A DNA stretch of 64,000 bases from DATHBD01 sp035296325 (GCA_035296325.1 DATHBD010000062.1:124001-188000), one strand, 5' to 3'; positions 1 through 8,039 are shown, numbered from the stretch's first letter. Translations and numbers: made by a program. Notes: generated from the sequence alone by a model not told the origin.

Positions 1-75
1 AAGCGAATGGCGAAGAAGAAGCACCGCAAGCTGCTGCGCAAGACCCGCGTCCAGCGTCGTCGTCTCGGTAAGTAA
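1..75 (+). CDS. small ribosomal protein bS22 (AURKAIP1/COX24 domain), 3' part only
   Basis: Only the last 24 codons and the TAA stop lie in the window. They encode a very basic tail ending in KTRVQRRRLGK, preceded by KRMAKKKHRKLLR. This matches the roughly 33-residue actinobacterial AURKAIP1/COX24-type protein, seen in mycobacterial ribosome structures as bS22 near the decoding centre of the small subunit. The gene next to it, an SDR epimerase and then an acyltransferase, reproduces the Rv0500B-Rv0501-Rv0502 order of M. tuberculosis, which supports the call. The start is upstream of base 1. Confidence 0.85.
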   Translation, partial: KRMAKKKHRKLLRKTRVQRRRLGK

Positions 76-126
76 GCCGCATGCGCCGTCGGTCCCGATG
101 CGGCGGCCGGCGGTGAGGAGCGCGTC

Positions 127-1188
127 ATGAGCTCCCCCAGCGTGGTGTTGGTGACCGGGGTCGCGCGTTACCTCGGCGCCCACCTGGCCGCCCGGCTCGC
201 CGGTGATCCCCGCATCGAGCGGGTCATCGGCATCGACGCGGCGGCTCCCCCGCCGCGGTACCACTCCCTGCTCGAGCACGTGGAGCAGTACCGGGTCGAC
301 CCCCGCACGCCCGAGGTCGCCCGGCTGCTGGCCGACGCCGACGTGGAGGCGGTCGCGCACCTCGCCATCGCCGGCTCGGCCGACCAGCACTCCGGTGGCC
401 GGGCGGCGATGAAGGAGCTCAACGTCATCGGCACCATGCAGGTGCTGGCGGCGTGCCAGCAGGCGCCCCGGTTGAGCCGCCTGGTCGTGCGCTCCTCGAC
501 GGCCGCGTACGGGGCGTCGTTCCGCGACCCGGCGGTCTTTACCGAGGACACCGAGCCCCGGGCGGTGCCGCGTGGCGGCTTCGCCCGCGACGTGCTCGAC
601 ATCGAAGGCTACGTGCGCGGCTTCCGGCGGCGGCACCCCAAGGTCGCGGCGACGGTACTGCGGTTCGCGCCCTTTGTCGGGCCGGAGGCGGACACCCGGC
701 TCACCCGGTACTTCGCCCAGCCGGTGGTGCCCACCGTCTTCGGGCGGGACCCGCGGCTGCAGTTCGTCCACATCGACGACGCGTTCGAGGTGCTGCACCG
801 GTCGGTGACCGAGCTGCATCCGGGCACCTTCAACGTGGCGGGCCCGGGCGTGCTGACGCTCTCCCAGGCGATCCGGCGGGCCGGTCGGGTGGCCATGCCG
901 GTTCCCGAGCCTGGGCTGTCCGCGGTGGCGTCGTTCGCGCGCGGTACCCGGGCGATCAGCTTTTCGCTCGACCAGCTCGACCTGTTCGTCCACGGGCGGG
1001 TGGTGGACACCGCCCGGCTGGCCAAGGAGTACGGCTTCACGCCCCGCTCGACGGCGGAGGCGTTCGACGATTTCATCCGATCCCAGCAGGAGGGTGCCGT
1101 GCTCCGGGCAGACGAGGTCAGGGCCGCCGAAAAGCGCATCCTGGATGGGATCCGGCAGGCCCGCTCCGCGATCGGGGACGGCGAGTGA
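127..1188 (+). CDS. NAD-dependent epimerase/dehydratase family protein (SDR, GalE2-like)
   Basis: The 353-residue product is an extended short-chain dehydrogenase. It opens with a Rossmann strand and a dinucleotide motif TGVARYLG, a variant of the usual TGGxGxxG. A VVRSSTAAYG stretch at about residue 120 gives the catalytic Ser region. A canonical YxxxK is not obvious: the expected site reads DIEGYVRGF, so activity as a standard epimerase is uncertain. The ATG at 127 follows GAGGAG with good spacing. It is orthologous in position to M. tuberculosis Rv0501 (annotated galE2). It overlaps the downstream acyltransferase by 4 bases (GTGA), so the two are translationally coupled. The substrate is unknown. 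Confidence 0.85.
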   Translation: MSSPSVVLVTGVARYLGAHLAARLAGDPRIERVIGIDAAAPPPRYHSLLEHVEQYRVDPRTPEVARLLADADVEAVAHLAIAGSADQHSGGRAAMKELNVIGTMQVLAACQQAPRLSRLVVRSSTAAYGASFRDPAVFTEDTEPRAVPRGGFARDVLDIEGYVRGFRRRHPKVAATVLRFAPFVGPEADTRLTRYFAQPVVPTVFGRDPRLQFVHIDDAFEVLHRSVTELHPGTFNVAGPGVLTLSQAIRRAGRVAMPVPEPGLSAVASFARGTRAISFSLDQLDLFVHGRVVDTARLAKEYGFTPRSTAEAFDDFIRSQQEGAVLRADEVRAAEKRILDGIRQARSAIGDGE

Positions 1189-2057
1189 CCGAGGTGGCGG
1201 CGGACGCCGACGGCGGGGACGTCTGGGATCAGCGGGTCTCCGGTGCGCTCGCCTTCCTCCGGGAGCGGCTCACCGGCGAGTACGACGTCGACGAGTTCGG
1301 CTTCGACCAGCACCTCTCCGAGGGAATGTTCCTGCCGCTGCTGCGGCCGCTGTACCGGAGCTGGTTCCGCATCGAGGTGTCCGGCGCGGCGCACCTGCCC
1401 CGCGACGGTGCCGCGCTGGTGGTGGCGAACCACTCCGGCCCGATCGCCGTGGATGCGGTCATGCTCGCGGTGGCCGTGCACGAGGAGACGCCGCACCAGC
1501 GGTTCCTGCGCCTGCTCGGTGCCGACCTGGTCTTCCGCCTGCCGGTGGTCTCGGAGGTCGCCCGCAAGTCCGGCGGGACGCTGGCGTGCAATCCGGACGC
1601 GGAGCGGCTGCTCGCCTCCGGCGAACTGGTCGGCGTCTTCCCGGAGGGGTTCAAGGGCACCGGCAAGCCGTTCTCGGAGCGCTACCGGCTGCAGCGCTTC
1701 GGCCGGGGCGGGTTCGTCTCGGCGGCACTGCGCACCGGTACGCCGATCATCCCGGCCTCGATCGTGGGCGCCGAGGAGGCGTACCCGATGATCGGCAACA
1801 TCACGCCGCTCGCCCGCCTGCTGGGCGCGCCGTACTTCCCGATCACCCCGACCTTCCCCTGGCTGGGACCACTGGGGCTGGTGCCACTGCCGAGCAAGTG
1901 GCTGATCGAGTTCGGCAAGCCGATCTCGACGGAGGGGATGGCCGACTCCGCGGACGACCCGATGGTCGTCTTCAACCTCGCCGACGAGGTCCGCGAGACC
2001 ATCCAGCAGACGCTCTACCGGCTGCTGGAGCGCCGCCCCGACGCGTTCTCGAACTAG
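1185..2057 (+). CDS. lysophospholipid acyltransferase family protein (MGAT-like subgroup)
   Basis: This 290-residue protein starts at GTG 1185, inside the stop of the upstream gene. It has a PlsC-type acyltransferase fold. The acceptor motif reads NHSGPIAVD, where Asp is seven residues after His rather than five as in the classical HX4D motif. The substrate loop reads FPEGFKGTGK in place of PEGTRS. Both are, from memory, normal for the Rv0502/MGAT-like subgroup. The role is probably acyl transfer to a glycerolipid or glycolipid at the membrane. Position next to the SDR gene matches M. tuberculosis Rv0501-Rv0502. The acceptor substrate cannot be read from sequence. Confidence 0.85.
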   Translation: MTEVAADADGGDVWDQRVSGALAFLRERLTGEYDVDEFGFDQHLSEGMFLPLLRPLYRSWFRIEVSGAAHLPRDGAALVVANHSGPIAVDAVMLAVAVHEETPHQRFLRLLGADLVFRLPVVSEVARKSGGTLACNPDAERLLASGELVGVFPEGFKGTGKPFSERYRLQRFGRGGFVSAALRTGTPIIPASIVGAEEAYPMIGNITPLARLLGAPYFPITPTFPWLGPLGLVPLPSKWLIEFGKPISTEGMADSADDPMVVFNLADEVRETIQQTLYRLLERRPDAFSN

Positions 2058-2088
2058 ATGGTGAAGTCCGTACGCCCCCCCGCGTGCC

Positions 2089-2118
2089 GAAAGGCCCGGC
2101 CGACCGGCCGGGCCTTTC
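2089..2118. terminator. intrinsic bidirectional terminator between convergent genes
   Basis: A perfect 13-bp stem (GAAAGGCCCGGCC, 2089-2101, with its complement at 2106-2118) closes a 4-nt GACC loop. The stem ends in AAA/TTT on either side, so it can serve both the acyltransferase on + and the DUF5667 gene on -. Confidence 0.8.
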
Positions 2119-2148
2119 GATGTGCGGGTTCGGGGCGGAGTGCGGAAC

Positions 2149-3426
2149 TCAGCCGGTGGGGGGTGTGGGGGCACCCGGCGTCCGGATGGTGCCGAGTTCG
2201 GTCCCGCCGCCTGGGGTCTTGCGGCCATTCAGGCCGGTGAAGCCGAGGCCGTCGAGGATCTCGTCGAGCCCGTCGATGCCGTCGAGCAGGCCGCCCCCGT
2301 CGGTGAGCACCGGCAGCGTCGCGGCAGTCGCCGGCGCCTCGGCCCGGGGAGCGGCCGGGGCCGGTGCCCCGGCCGCGGGCGTCCTGGGCGCCGGCGGGGC
2401 GGCGACCTCGGACCTGGCACCTGCGGCACCGGGCTGAGCCGGCCGCGGGTCGGGCTGCCCGCCGCCCGGTTCGGTCGCCCGGGGAGCCCCGCCCGTCGCG
2501 GCGTCCGCGGTCGATCCCTTCGGGGTCACCCTGGCGCCCGGTTTGGCGCCCTGACCGTTGCTCCTGCACCGGGCCGTCGGCACCGGGCCGAGCTCGTCCG
2601 TCCCGGTCGCCGCGGCGCCGCCACACGGCAGGAGCGGCCGGAGCGCCGCGGAGCGCCGTTGCACCGCGTCCAGCAACGTCAGCGAACCGTCCACCCGGGT
2701 CTGCCCGGACGCGCTCAGCTCGTCGCGGAGCTCGACCAGCGCCTGCCGCTGGCTGCCGGCGAAGCTGTCCACCGAGTCCAGCGCCACGCTGTCGCGCTGA
2801 TCCACCGCCGAGGTGGTCATCAGTTTGGTGCCCTGCTGGGTTTCGCTGTCCATGTCGTCGAAGACCGCGGCGAGTCGGGCCGGGTCGTCCCGGAACGCGG
2901 CCGCCTCGTCGAGTCGGGTCCGGGCGAACTGGAACTTGAGCTCACCGCGGCTGAGGTCCGATCCGGCGAGCGCAAGCTGGGCCCGCTCGGTGGAGCGCTT
3001 GACACCGTAGAGCGCCGAACCTGGAATCGCGTTTCCGCTGGCCGTCGACATGCCGGAGAGGGCCAGCGTGCCGGCCGCGAAGCCGGCGATCACGGCGGTA
3101 CGGGTACGGGTGCGGCGGGATCCGAACAGACCGGGGGTGACCTCCGGGGCGGTCTCGGGCTCGGGGCGCACGGCGGTGACGCCGATGCCTTCCCGTTCGA
3201 TCGTGGCGAGCAGCATCGCCCGCAGACCTTCCCGGAACTCCGGGTGGGCCTCGACGGTCAATGGCAGGTCACGGACGCGCCGGCTCACCGAGACGAATTC
3301 CACGAGCTCGGCATCGAGGCCGGACCGCGCGTGGGATCGTGCATGGTGGCGACGGCTGACCCCCGCCTCCTCGATGAGCTGCGCGAACCGCTCAGAGCGT
3401 CGGCGCGTGAAGATGGACGGACTCAC
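2149..3426 (-). CDS. rsbN: DUF5667 membrane protein, likely anti-sigma factor RsbN for BldN
   Basis: The 425-residue product starts at GTG (base 3426) preceded by GGGAGG with an 8-nt spacer. The N-terminal ~110 residues are cytoplasmic and Arg/Glu-rich (SPSIFTRRRSERFAQLIEEA), followed by one hydrophobic segment (TAVIAGFAAGTLALSG). The outside part begins with a DUF5667-type helical region (IPGSALYGVKRSTERAQLAL, about residues 135-230) and ends in a long Pro/Ala/Gly-rich tail. In Streptomyces the gene directly after bldN encodes RsbN, a single-pass anti-sigma factor for BldN. The same order here, and the cytoplasmic domain plus single membrane pass, support that role by analogy. Gap to bldN is 169 bases. 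Direct anti-sigma activity is inference. Confidence 0.75.
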   Translation of the reverse strand: MSPSIFTRRRSERFAQLIEEAGVSRRHHARSHARSGLDAELVEFVSVSRRVRDLPLTVEAHPEFREGLRAMLLATIEREGIGVTAVRPEPETAPEVTPGLFGSRRTRTRTAVIAGFAAGTLALSGMSTASGNAIPGSALYGVKRSTERAQLALAGSDLSRGELKFQFARTRLDEAAAFRDDPARLAAVFDDMDSETQQGTKLMTTSAVDQRDSVALDSVDSFAGSQRQALVELRDELSASGQTRVDGSLTLLDAVQRRSAALRPLLPCGGAAATGTDELGPVPTARCRSNGQGAKPGARVTPKGSTADAATGGAPRATEPGGGQPDPRPAQPGAAGARSEVAAPPAPRTPAAGAPAPAAPRAEAPATAATLPVLTDGGGLLDGIDGLDEILDGLGFTGLNGRKTPGGGTELGTIRTPGAPTPPTG

Positions 3427-3595
3427 CGGAGGTACCTCCCTTCGCTGCTCGCGACGCGCTGGCGCGAGGAGGCAGCGGGATGGTGAGCCACCGCGACCGT
3501 CACGCGCCGAGCCGGCGGCCGCACTTGGGTCAACGTCGATCCCCGGGCGACGGTTACGGCGCGCGGGCGCCGGGCCCCGCACCCGCTCCGGGAGG

Positions 3596-4543
3596 TCACG
3601 GCTGGAACCCCTCGGGCAGCAGCCGGGCCAGGGCCCGCACCGCCCGGTACTGCAGCGCTTTGATGGCGCCCTCGTTCTTGCCCATCGCCTGCGCGGTCTC
3701 CGCGACCGAGAAGCCGTGCAGGAACCGCAGCACGATGCACTCCTGCTGCTCCGGGTTGAGCTGCTTGACCGCCTTCAGGAGGTCGACGTTCGTGATGTGG
3801 TCGATCACCGCCGCCTCTGGGCTGCCCTCCGGGCCCCGGTCCGGGCGATCGGCGTCCAGGACGTCCCCGGTGGTCACCTCGAGCCGGTACCGCCCGGACT
3901 TGAAGTGATCGGCCACCAGGTTGCGGGCGATGGTCACCAGCCAGGCGCCGAGGTCGCGGCCCTGCCAGGTGAAGCTGCTGATGCGCTTGAGGGCGCGCAG
4001 GAACGTGTCGGCGGTCAGGTCCTCGGCGAGCTGGCGGTTGCCGACCCGGAAGTACACGAAACGGAACACCGTGTCGAAGTACCGGTCGTAGAGCAGCCCG
4101 AAGGCCGCGCCGTCGCCGCCCTGGGCCCGTTCGATGAGGTTCCAGACCTCCGAGGCCGCATCGGAGGGGTCCGGGCGGGCGGGTGGCGGTGCGGCCTCGG
4201 AGGGGCCACCGGGCTGGGCGGGGATCGCCTCGGTGACGACGTTCGGGTCCTCGACGGCGGTCTGGCCACCGGGCTTCGCCGGGTTTCCCAGCCGACCGTC
4301 GAGTGGCCTGGAGTTTCCGCCCGGTACGTGTCGGGACGGCGTTTCGTTCGGGTGCGGGCGGCTGCGGGTACGCGGAACGCCACTACGGGTGGACTCTGTG
4401 TGCATGCCGTGCACCGAGTCGTTGAACATTCTGTGCACCGATCTCCCCAGGGTGCCCAGGCCCGCGGTCAGCGCGGCGCGCGCGGCCAGTACGTCCGGGC
4501 TGGCCCACAGCCCCGCTCCGCCAGCCGCGGCGGACGCCGTCAT
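3596..4543 (-). CDS. bldN: ECF RNA polymerase sigma factor, BldN family
   Basis: The product (315 residues from ATG at base 4543) has an unusually long N-terminal extension of ~130 Pro/Gly-rich residues, then sigma region 2 (FGLLYDRYFDTVFRFVYFRV, LAEDLTADTFLRAL) and region 4 (LNPEQQECIVLRFLHGFSVAETAQAM). Streptomyces BldN is made as a pro-protein whose ~86-residue N-terminus is removed; the extension here suggests the same. The adjoining rsbN-like gene, plus glutaredoxin, HAD, rex and hemA nearby, match the Streptomyces bldN neighbourhood. An in-frame ATG 10 codons upstream (4573) is an alternative start; neither has a strong ribosome site. The ~550-base region ahead of it suggests complex control of aerial or spore development. 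Confidence 0.88.
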   Translation of the reverse strand: MTASAAAGGAGLWASPDVLAARAALTAGLGTLGRSVHRMFNDSVHGMHTESTRSGVPRTRSRPHPNETPSRHVPGGNSRPLDGRLGNPAKPGGQTAVEDPNVVTEAIPAQPGGPSEAAPPPARPDPSDAASEVWNLIERAQGGDGAAFGLLYDRYFDTVFRFVYFRVGNRQLAEDLTADTFLRALKRISSFTWQGRDLGAWLVTIARNLVADHFKSGRYRLEVTTGDVLDADRPDRGPEGSPEAAVIDHITNVDLLKAVKQLNPEQQECIVLRFLHGFSVAETAQAMGKNEGAIKALQYRAVRALARLLPEGFQP

Positions 4544-4701
4544 AGCGTCGCCGCCACAGCCACGCGACGGCACTCGCGCAGCGCAGGGCAGGACGAGGGC
4601 CGGACGGGGCGTTTCCGGACGAACACGGGCACTGCGGCCTCCTCGGGGTGAGGGGTCTCAACCCACAACAAACAGGGCGAGCGACGGAGAGATGATATGG
4701 C

Positions 4702-4728
4702 GGACTGTCACCCTCGCGTGAACAGTCC
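4702..4728. promoter_or_regulatory. candidate operator upstream of bldN
   Basis: GGACTGT (4702-4708) and ACAGTCC (4722-4728) form perfect 7-bp inverted arms around a 13-bp centre containing CAC...GTG (TCAC at 4708, GTGA at 4718). It lies about 160 bases upstream of the bldN start. The symmetry suggests a dimeric repressor or activator; which one is unknown. Confidence 0.4.
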
Positions 4729-4843
4729 GTCAGTGCGATGCCTAAGTATTTCCACCGCGCGCCGGGCGGCGTCGCACATGCTGTGCGTTGGCGATGAAAC
4801 GACACGCGCCGGGACGGGGCGACACGCGGGGCGGGAGCCGTAT

Positions 4844-4861
4844 GCCGGGCGCTTGCCCGGC
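4844..4861. repeat. short GC hairpin
   Basis: GCCGGGC, GCTT loop, GCCCGGC. A perfect 7-bp stem without a following T run. It could attenuate read-through between the divergent units or be structural noise in GC-rich DNA. Confidence 0.3.
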
Positions 4862-4890
4862 CTACGTCGGCGTGGCGACACGCCAGAGTG

Positions 4891-4902
4891 ACCCGATCGG
4901 GT
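4891..4902. promoter_or_regulatory. 12-bp perfect palindrome
   Basis: ACCCGATCGGGT is self-complementary and is flanked by G/T on the left and G on the right (TGACCCGATCGGGTGA is nearly symmetric over 16 bases). It lies ~190 bases ahead of the acyl-CoA ligase start and could be an operator for it. No regulator is assigned. Confidence 0.3.
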
Positions 4903-5092
4903 GATTGTCCCGGACTCCGGCGTGTCGGACTGGGAAACCGACACGGTAAAACAGGGCCAATTACTCTATTTGCCACGAATCGGACACCTGGGACTTGGTG
5001 CCGGCGAGGCGATTCTGCGGATGGCGCATCCGTTCGCGGATTCCGGCAACATGTATCCCCCGGCGGCACCGGGCTGTGCCACACTTCCCGAA

Positions 5093-6724
5093 ATGCGGGA
5101 GGTGAACAACGTCGCGGAGCTCGTCCGGCGCAACGCGGCCGGCGACCCCACCGGGACGGCGCTGCTTTGGCACAACCGGGCGGTGACCTGGGCGGCCCTG
5201 GACGCCCAGGTGGACGCCGCGGCCCGCGGCCTCGCTCGCGTGGCGCGGACAGCGCCGACGACTGCGCCGATCGACGGTGGCGCCACGGCGCCCCGGGTGG
5301 CGATCGCCCTGCCCAATATCGAGGCGTTCGCGGTGGTGTTCTTCGGCGCGCTGCGCGCCGGTCTGGTGGCGGTGCCGATCAACCCGGGCTACACCGGACG
5401 CGAGTTGCGGCACGTGCTGACGGACTGCTCCGCGTCGGTCCTGATCGCCACGCCGGCCGTGCTCGACGCTCTGACGGCACCGGGTCTGGACGGCTCGGTC
5501 CCCACCGTCGGGGACATGGTGCAGTTCAGCGTCGGCGGGCCCACCGGTGTCGCCCACCCGTTCACCGATCTGCTGACTCCGGACCCAGCCGACGCCGCGC
5601 CGCCGCGGGCCGACGGCTCATCGGGCGACCCCGGCGAAAACGACCTTGCGGTGCTGCTCTACACCTCCGGCACCGCGGGAGCGCCGAAGGGTGCGATGCT
5701 CTCGCACCGCGCCCTGCTCGCCAACCACCGGCAGATCGCCCAACTCGACCCGGCGCCGGTGGGTCCGCAGGACGTCCTGCTGCTCGCGGTGCCGCTCTTC
5801 CACGCGTACGGGCTCAACTCGGGGCTGTGCGCGATCGCCTACCACGGCGCCGGTGGCGTGCTCGTGGAGCGCTTCGATCCGGCCGACGCGCTGGACCTGA
5901 TCGCCCGCCACGGCGTCACGGCGGTGATCGGGGTGCCGCCGATGGTCCTCGCCTGGGCGGAGATGAACGCCGCCGCGGAGGCGTTCGCCGGGGTCCGCAC
6001 GGTGGTCAGTGGCGCGGCGCCGCTGGATGCGGCCGCCGCCCGGCGGTTCTTCGCCGCGACCGCCCGGGTGGTGCACGTCGGGTACGGCCTGACGGAAACC
6101 GCGCCGGTGCTCACCAGTACGCTCGCCAGCCCGTACCCGAAGCCCGGCTCGATCGGACGGCCCCTGCCGGGCGTCGGCCTGAAACTGGTCGACGCCGCCG
6201 GCGGCGAGGTCCCGTTGACCGACGACGACGATGACGACTCGCCCGGCACCCCCGGCACGCCGGGCTCCGACCCCGGCGAGATCGTGGTGCGCGGCGCGAA
6301 CCTCTTCTCCGGCTACTGGCCGGACGGTGCCGGCGGCCCCGCCGACGAGGGCTGGTGGGCCACCGGAGATGTCGCGTACGCCGATGCCGACGGTGACCTG
6401 TTCCTGGTCGACCGGCTCGGCGAGCTGATTCTGGTCAGCGGCTTCAACGTCTACCCGCACGAGGTGGAGACGGTGCTGCGCGCCCACCCGGGTGTGGCCG
6501 ACGCCGCCGCGCTCGGAGTACCCGACCCGCACACGGGTCAGGCCGTGAAGGCCTACCTGGTCCGCGAACCCGGGACCGACGCCACCGAGGCGGACATCGT
6601 CGCGTTCGCGCAGCGCAACCTGGCCCGGTTCAAGTGCCCCACGTCGATCGCGTTCCTCCCCGCGCTGCCATACTCGGCAACCGGGAAGATCCGTAAGGCG
6701 GCGCTGCGTGGAGGTGTGTCGTGA
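5093..6724 (+). CDS. class I AMP-forming acyl-CoA ligase (FadD-like)
   Basis: The 543-residue product (ATG at 5093) carries the ANL-superfamily signatures: the P-loop LLYTSGTAGAPKGAMLSHRA near residue 185, the adenylate motif GYGLTETAP near 330, the hinge GDVAYADADGDLFLVDRLGE, and the C-terminal catalytic Lys in SATGKIRKAAL. It should activate a carboxylic acid, probably fatty, to its CoA thioester. A run of Asp (six D around residues 377-385) sits in an insertion and is unusual. An upstream in-frame ATG at 5051 would add 14 residues; 5093 matches the family's N-terminus better. It overlaps the glutaredoxin gene by 4 bases. Substrate length is not predictable. Confidence 0.88.
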   Translation: MREVNNVAELVRRNAAGDPTGTALLWHNRAVTWAALDAQVDAAARGLARVARTAPTTAPIDGGATAPRVAIALPNIEAFAVVFFGALRAGLVAVPINPGYTGRELRHVLTDCSASVLIATPAVLDALTAPGLDGSVPTVGDMVQFSVGGPTGVAHPFTDLLTPDPADAAPPRADGSSGDPGENDLAVLLYTSGTAGAPKGAMLSHRALLANHRQIAQLDPAPVGPQDVLLLAVPLFHAYGLNSGLCAIAYHGAGGVLVERFDPADALDLIARHGVTAVIGVPPMVLAWAEMNAAAEAFAGVRTVVSGAAPLDAAAARRFFAATARVVHVGYGLTETAPVLTSTLASPYPKPGSIGRPLPGVGLKLVDAAGGEVPLTDDDDDDSPGTPGTPGSDPGEIVVRGANLFSGYWPDGAGGPADEGWWATGDVAYADADGDLFLVDRLGELILVSGFNVYPHEVETVLRAHPGVADAAALGVPDPHTGQAVKAYLVREPGTDATEADIVAFAQRNLARFKCPTSIAFLPALPYSATGKIRKAALRGGVS

Positions 6725-6969
6725 CCAGGCTGACGCTGTTCACCCGCCCGGGTTGCCACCTCTGTGACGTTGCCAGGGAGGCGCTGGCCCGGGTGGCCGC
6801 GCAGACCGGCGAGGACTGGGTCGAGGTCGACATCACCGACGATCCGGAGCTCGAGGAGGAGTACGGGATCCGCATTCCGGTGGTGGTGCTGGACGGTCAG
6901 GAGCACGGATACTGGCAGGTCGAGGAGGAGCGTCTGCTGCGCGATCTGCGAGCCGGCGGCCTCCGGTAG
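6721..6969 (+). CDS. glutaredoxin-like family protein
   Basis: An 82-residue thioredoxin-fold protein starting at GTG 6721, overlapping the preceding stop. The redox motif is CHLC (residues 12-15) in TRPGCHLCDVA, and the cis-Pro loop reads IRIPVVVLDG. A WQVEEERLLRDL helix follows. In M. tuberculosis (Rv0508) and Streptomyces a homologue also sits just ahead of hemA/rex. The likely role is dithiol or mycothiol/mycoredoxin-type disulfide exchange in the cytoplasm. The target protein is unknown. Confidence 0.88.
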   Translation: MTRLTLFTRPGCHLCDVAREALARVAAQTGEDWVEVDITDDPELEEEYGIRIPVVVLDGQEHGYWQVEEERLLRDLRAGGLR

Positions 6970-6979
6970 CCTCGCCTGC

Positions 6980-7636
6980 GTGGCGCACCTTGTCTGGGAC
7001 TGGAACGGCACCCTACTCGACGACTTCACCCTGGTACTGGCCGCGACGAACGCGTCCGTCGCGACGGTCGGCGGCCCGCCGGTCACCGCCGACGACCACC
7101 GCCGCGACTTCCGGCGCCCGATCGCCGACTACTACGCACACGTGCTGGGGCGCCCCGTCGCCGACGGCGAGTTCGCGTTGCTGGACCGCGCGTTCCACGA
7201 CGCGTACCGGGCCGGCCTGGCGACGTGTCAACTCGCCGCGGACGCGGTGGAGGCGATGGGCCGTTGGCCGGGCACGCAGTCGCTGCTGTCCATGTTCTTC
7301 CACGACGAGTTGCTGGTGGAGATCGACCGGTGGGGCCTGGCTCACCGGCTGACCAGGGTCGACGGGCTGCGACAGACCGTCGGTGGGGACCGCAAGGCGT
7401 CGTACCTGCTGGAGCACCTCGCTGCCCTGGGCGTCGCCGGGACGGAGTGCGTGCTGATCGGTGACTCGGTGGACGACGCGCACGCCGCCGAGGCGGCCGG
7501 CGCGGCGTGCGTGTTGTACGCCGGCGGGTTCACCGATTTCCCGCGCCTGGCCGCCACCGGGTACCCGGTGGCCACCACGCTGCTGGAGGCGGTGGCCCTG
7601 GCCCGCGAAGCGGTCCAGCCGGCCCGGCTCGCCTGA
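6980..7636 (+). CDS. HAD-superfamily phosphatase
   Basis: The 218-residue product begins at GTG 6980. HAD motif I is VWDWNGTLLDD, where both Asp are present but the residue between them is Asn-containing WNG, as in the Gph-like subgroup. Motif III/IV appears as GDRKASYL and VLIGDSVDDAHAA, with the metal-binding Asp pair. It resembles phosphoglycolate phosphatase-type HAD enzymes, but substrate specificity cannot be assigned. TAGCCT sits 7 nt before the GTG and could drive a leaderless message, though the gene is only 10 bases after the glutaredoxin stop and may simply be in its operon. Confidence 0.8.
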   Translation: MAHLVWDWNGTLLDDFTLVLAATNASVATVGGPPVTADDHRRDFRRPIADYYAHVLGRPVADGEFALLDRAFHDAYRAGLATCQLAADAVEAMGRWPGTQSLLSMFFHDELLVEIDRWGLAHRLTRVDGLRQTVGGDRKASYLLEHLAALGVAGTECVLIGDSVDDAHAAEAAGAACVLYAGGFTDFPRLAATGYPVATTLLEAVALAREAVQPARLA

Positions 7637-7653
7637 CCTCCCGCGCCCGCGGA

Positions 7654-7736
7654 CCTCCCGCGATCTTGCAGTTGTGAGCGCCATTACGTCGGTCTTGCGG
7701 CGATTTGCCGGAGACACCACTGCAAGATCGCGGAGG
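7654..7736. repeat. palindromic repeat, copy 1 (REP/MITE-like)
   Basis: Left arm 7654-7676 contains CCCGCGATCTTGCAGTTGTG; right arm 7715-7736 is its imperfect complement (CACCACTGCAAGATCGCGG). The 38-nt centre is not conserved. A second copy lies at 12741-12818 with the same arms and the same loop length. Such arm-conserved, loop-variable elements look like REP or small non-autonomous mobile elements. Confidence 0.8.
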
Positions 7737-8003
7737 CTAGGCGCGCAGCCCGTTCCACCCCATCCCGCGCACCGGCGTGCCGGTGGTATGGCCAGCCCTA
7801 CCGGTCCGGGCCGCCGAGCGCAGCACTTGGGGCCGTTTGGAGTCCCTGGGAGTATTTGCGCGATTTCGCCCCGGCTTGGTGCTGTTACGGCATACTGGCC
7901 GGAGCGCCCACCCGCAGTTGAGCGCGGTTGAGAATGAAGGCACTTCGGTGCCGCGGGGGCATCTCTCGACCAGTCGTACGACGCGGGTGGGCGCTGACCT
8001 CTT

Positions 8004-8009
8004 TATAGT
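8004..8009 (+). promoter_or_regulatory. probable -10 box of the rex-hem promoter
   Basis: TATAGT is a near-consensus -10 hexamer in otherwise GC-rich DNA. Its predicted start point falls just before the Rex operator at 8022, so repressor binding would overlap the initiation site. No clear -35 is seen. Confidence 0.5.
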
Positions 8010-8021
8010 CAAGATCGCGAT

Positions 8022-8039
8022 TTGTGCACGGGTTCACAA
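8022..8039. promoter_or_regulatory. Rex operator (ROP)
   Basis: TTGTGCACGGGTTCACAA matches the Streptomyces Rex consensus TTGTGAA-N4-TTCACAA at 13 of 14 fixed positions and keeps the 7-4-7 spacing. It lies 80 bases upstream of the rex start. Streptomyces Rex autoregulates rex-hemACD through such a site, so NADH-responsive autorepression of the heme operon is expected here. Confidence 0.88.

Larger units (their letters stand above)
4544..5092. other. 549-base divergent intergenic region between bldN and an acyl-CoA ligase
   Basis: No gene is visible here. It holds a 27-bp interrupted palindrome (4702-4728), a 7-bp GC hairpin (4844-4861) and a perfect 12-bp palindrome ACCCGATCGGGT (4891-4902). 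The local base composition is less GC-rich around 4680-4790 and 4945-4970, as expected for promoters. Its length is large for this gene-dense stretch and fits regulated transcription of bldN. Confidence 0.7.

Noticed and set aside
453..1184. Extension of the acyltransferase frame upstream to 453
   Set aside because: The extra sequence is low-complexity and overlaps the epimerase; GTG 1185 overlaps the upstream stop as expected for coupling.
609..2228. Long open frame on the - strand opposite the epimerase and acyltransferase
   Set aside because: It is a GC-codon-bias shadow; the + strand frames have recognised folds, motifs and start sites.
4708..4721. BldD box upstream of bldN
   Set aside because: The half sites TCAC and GTGA are separated by six bases rather than five, and the central positions do not fit the consensus.
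4901..5092. Upstream extension of the acyl-CoA ligase to 4901
   Set aside because: The added residues have no family similarity and the region looks like a promoter; ATG 5093 matches the usual N-terminus.
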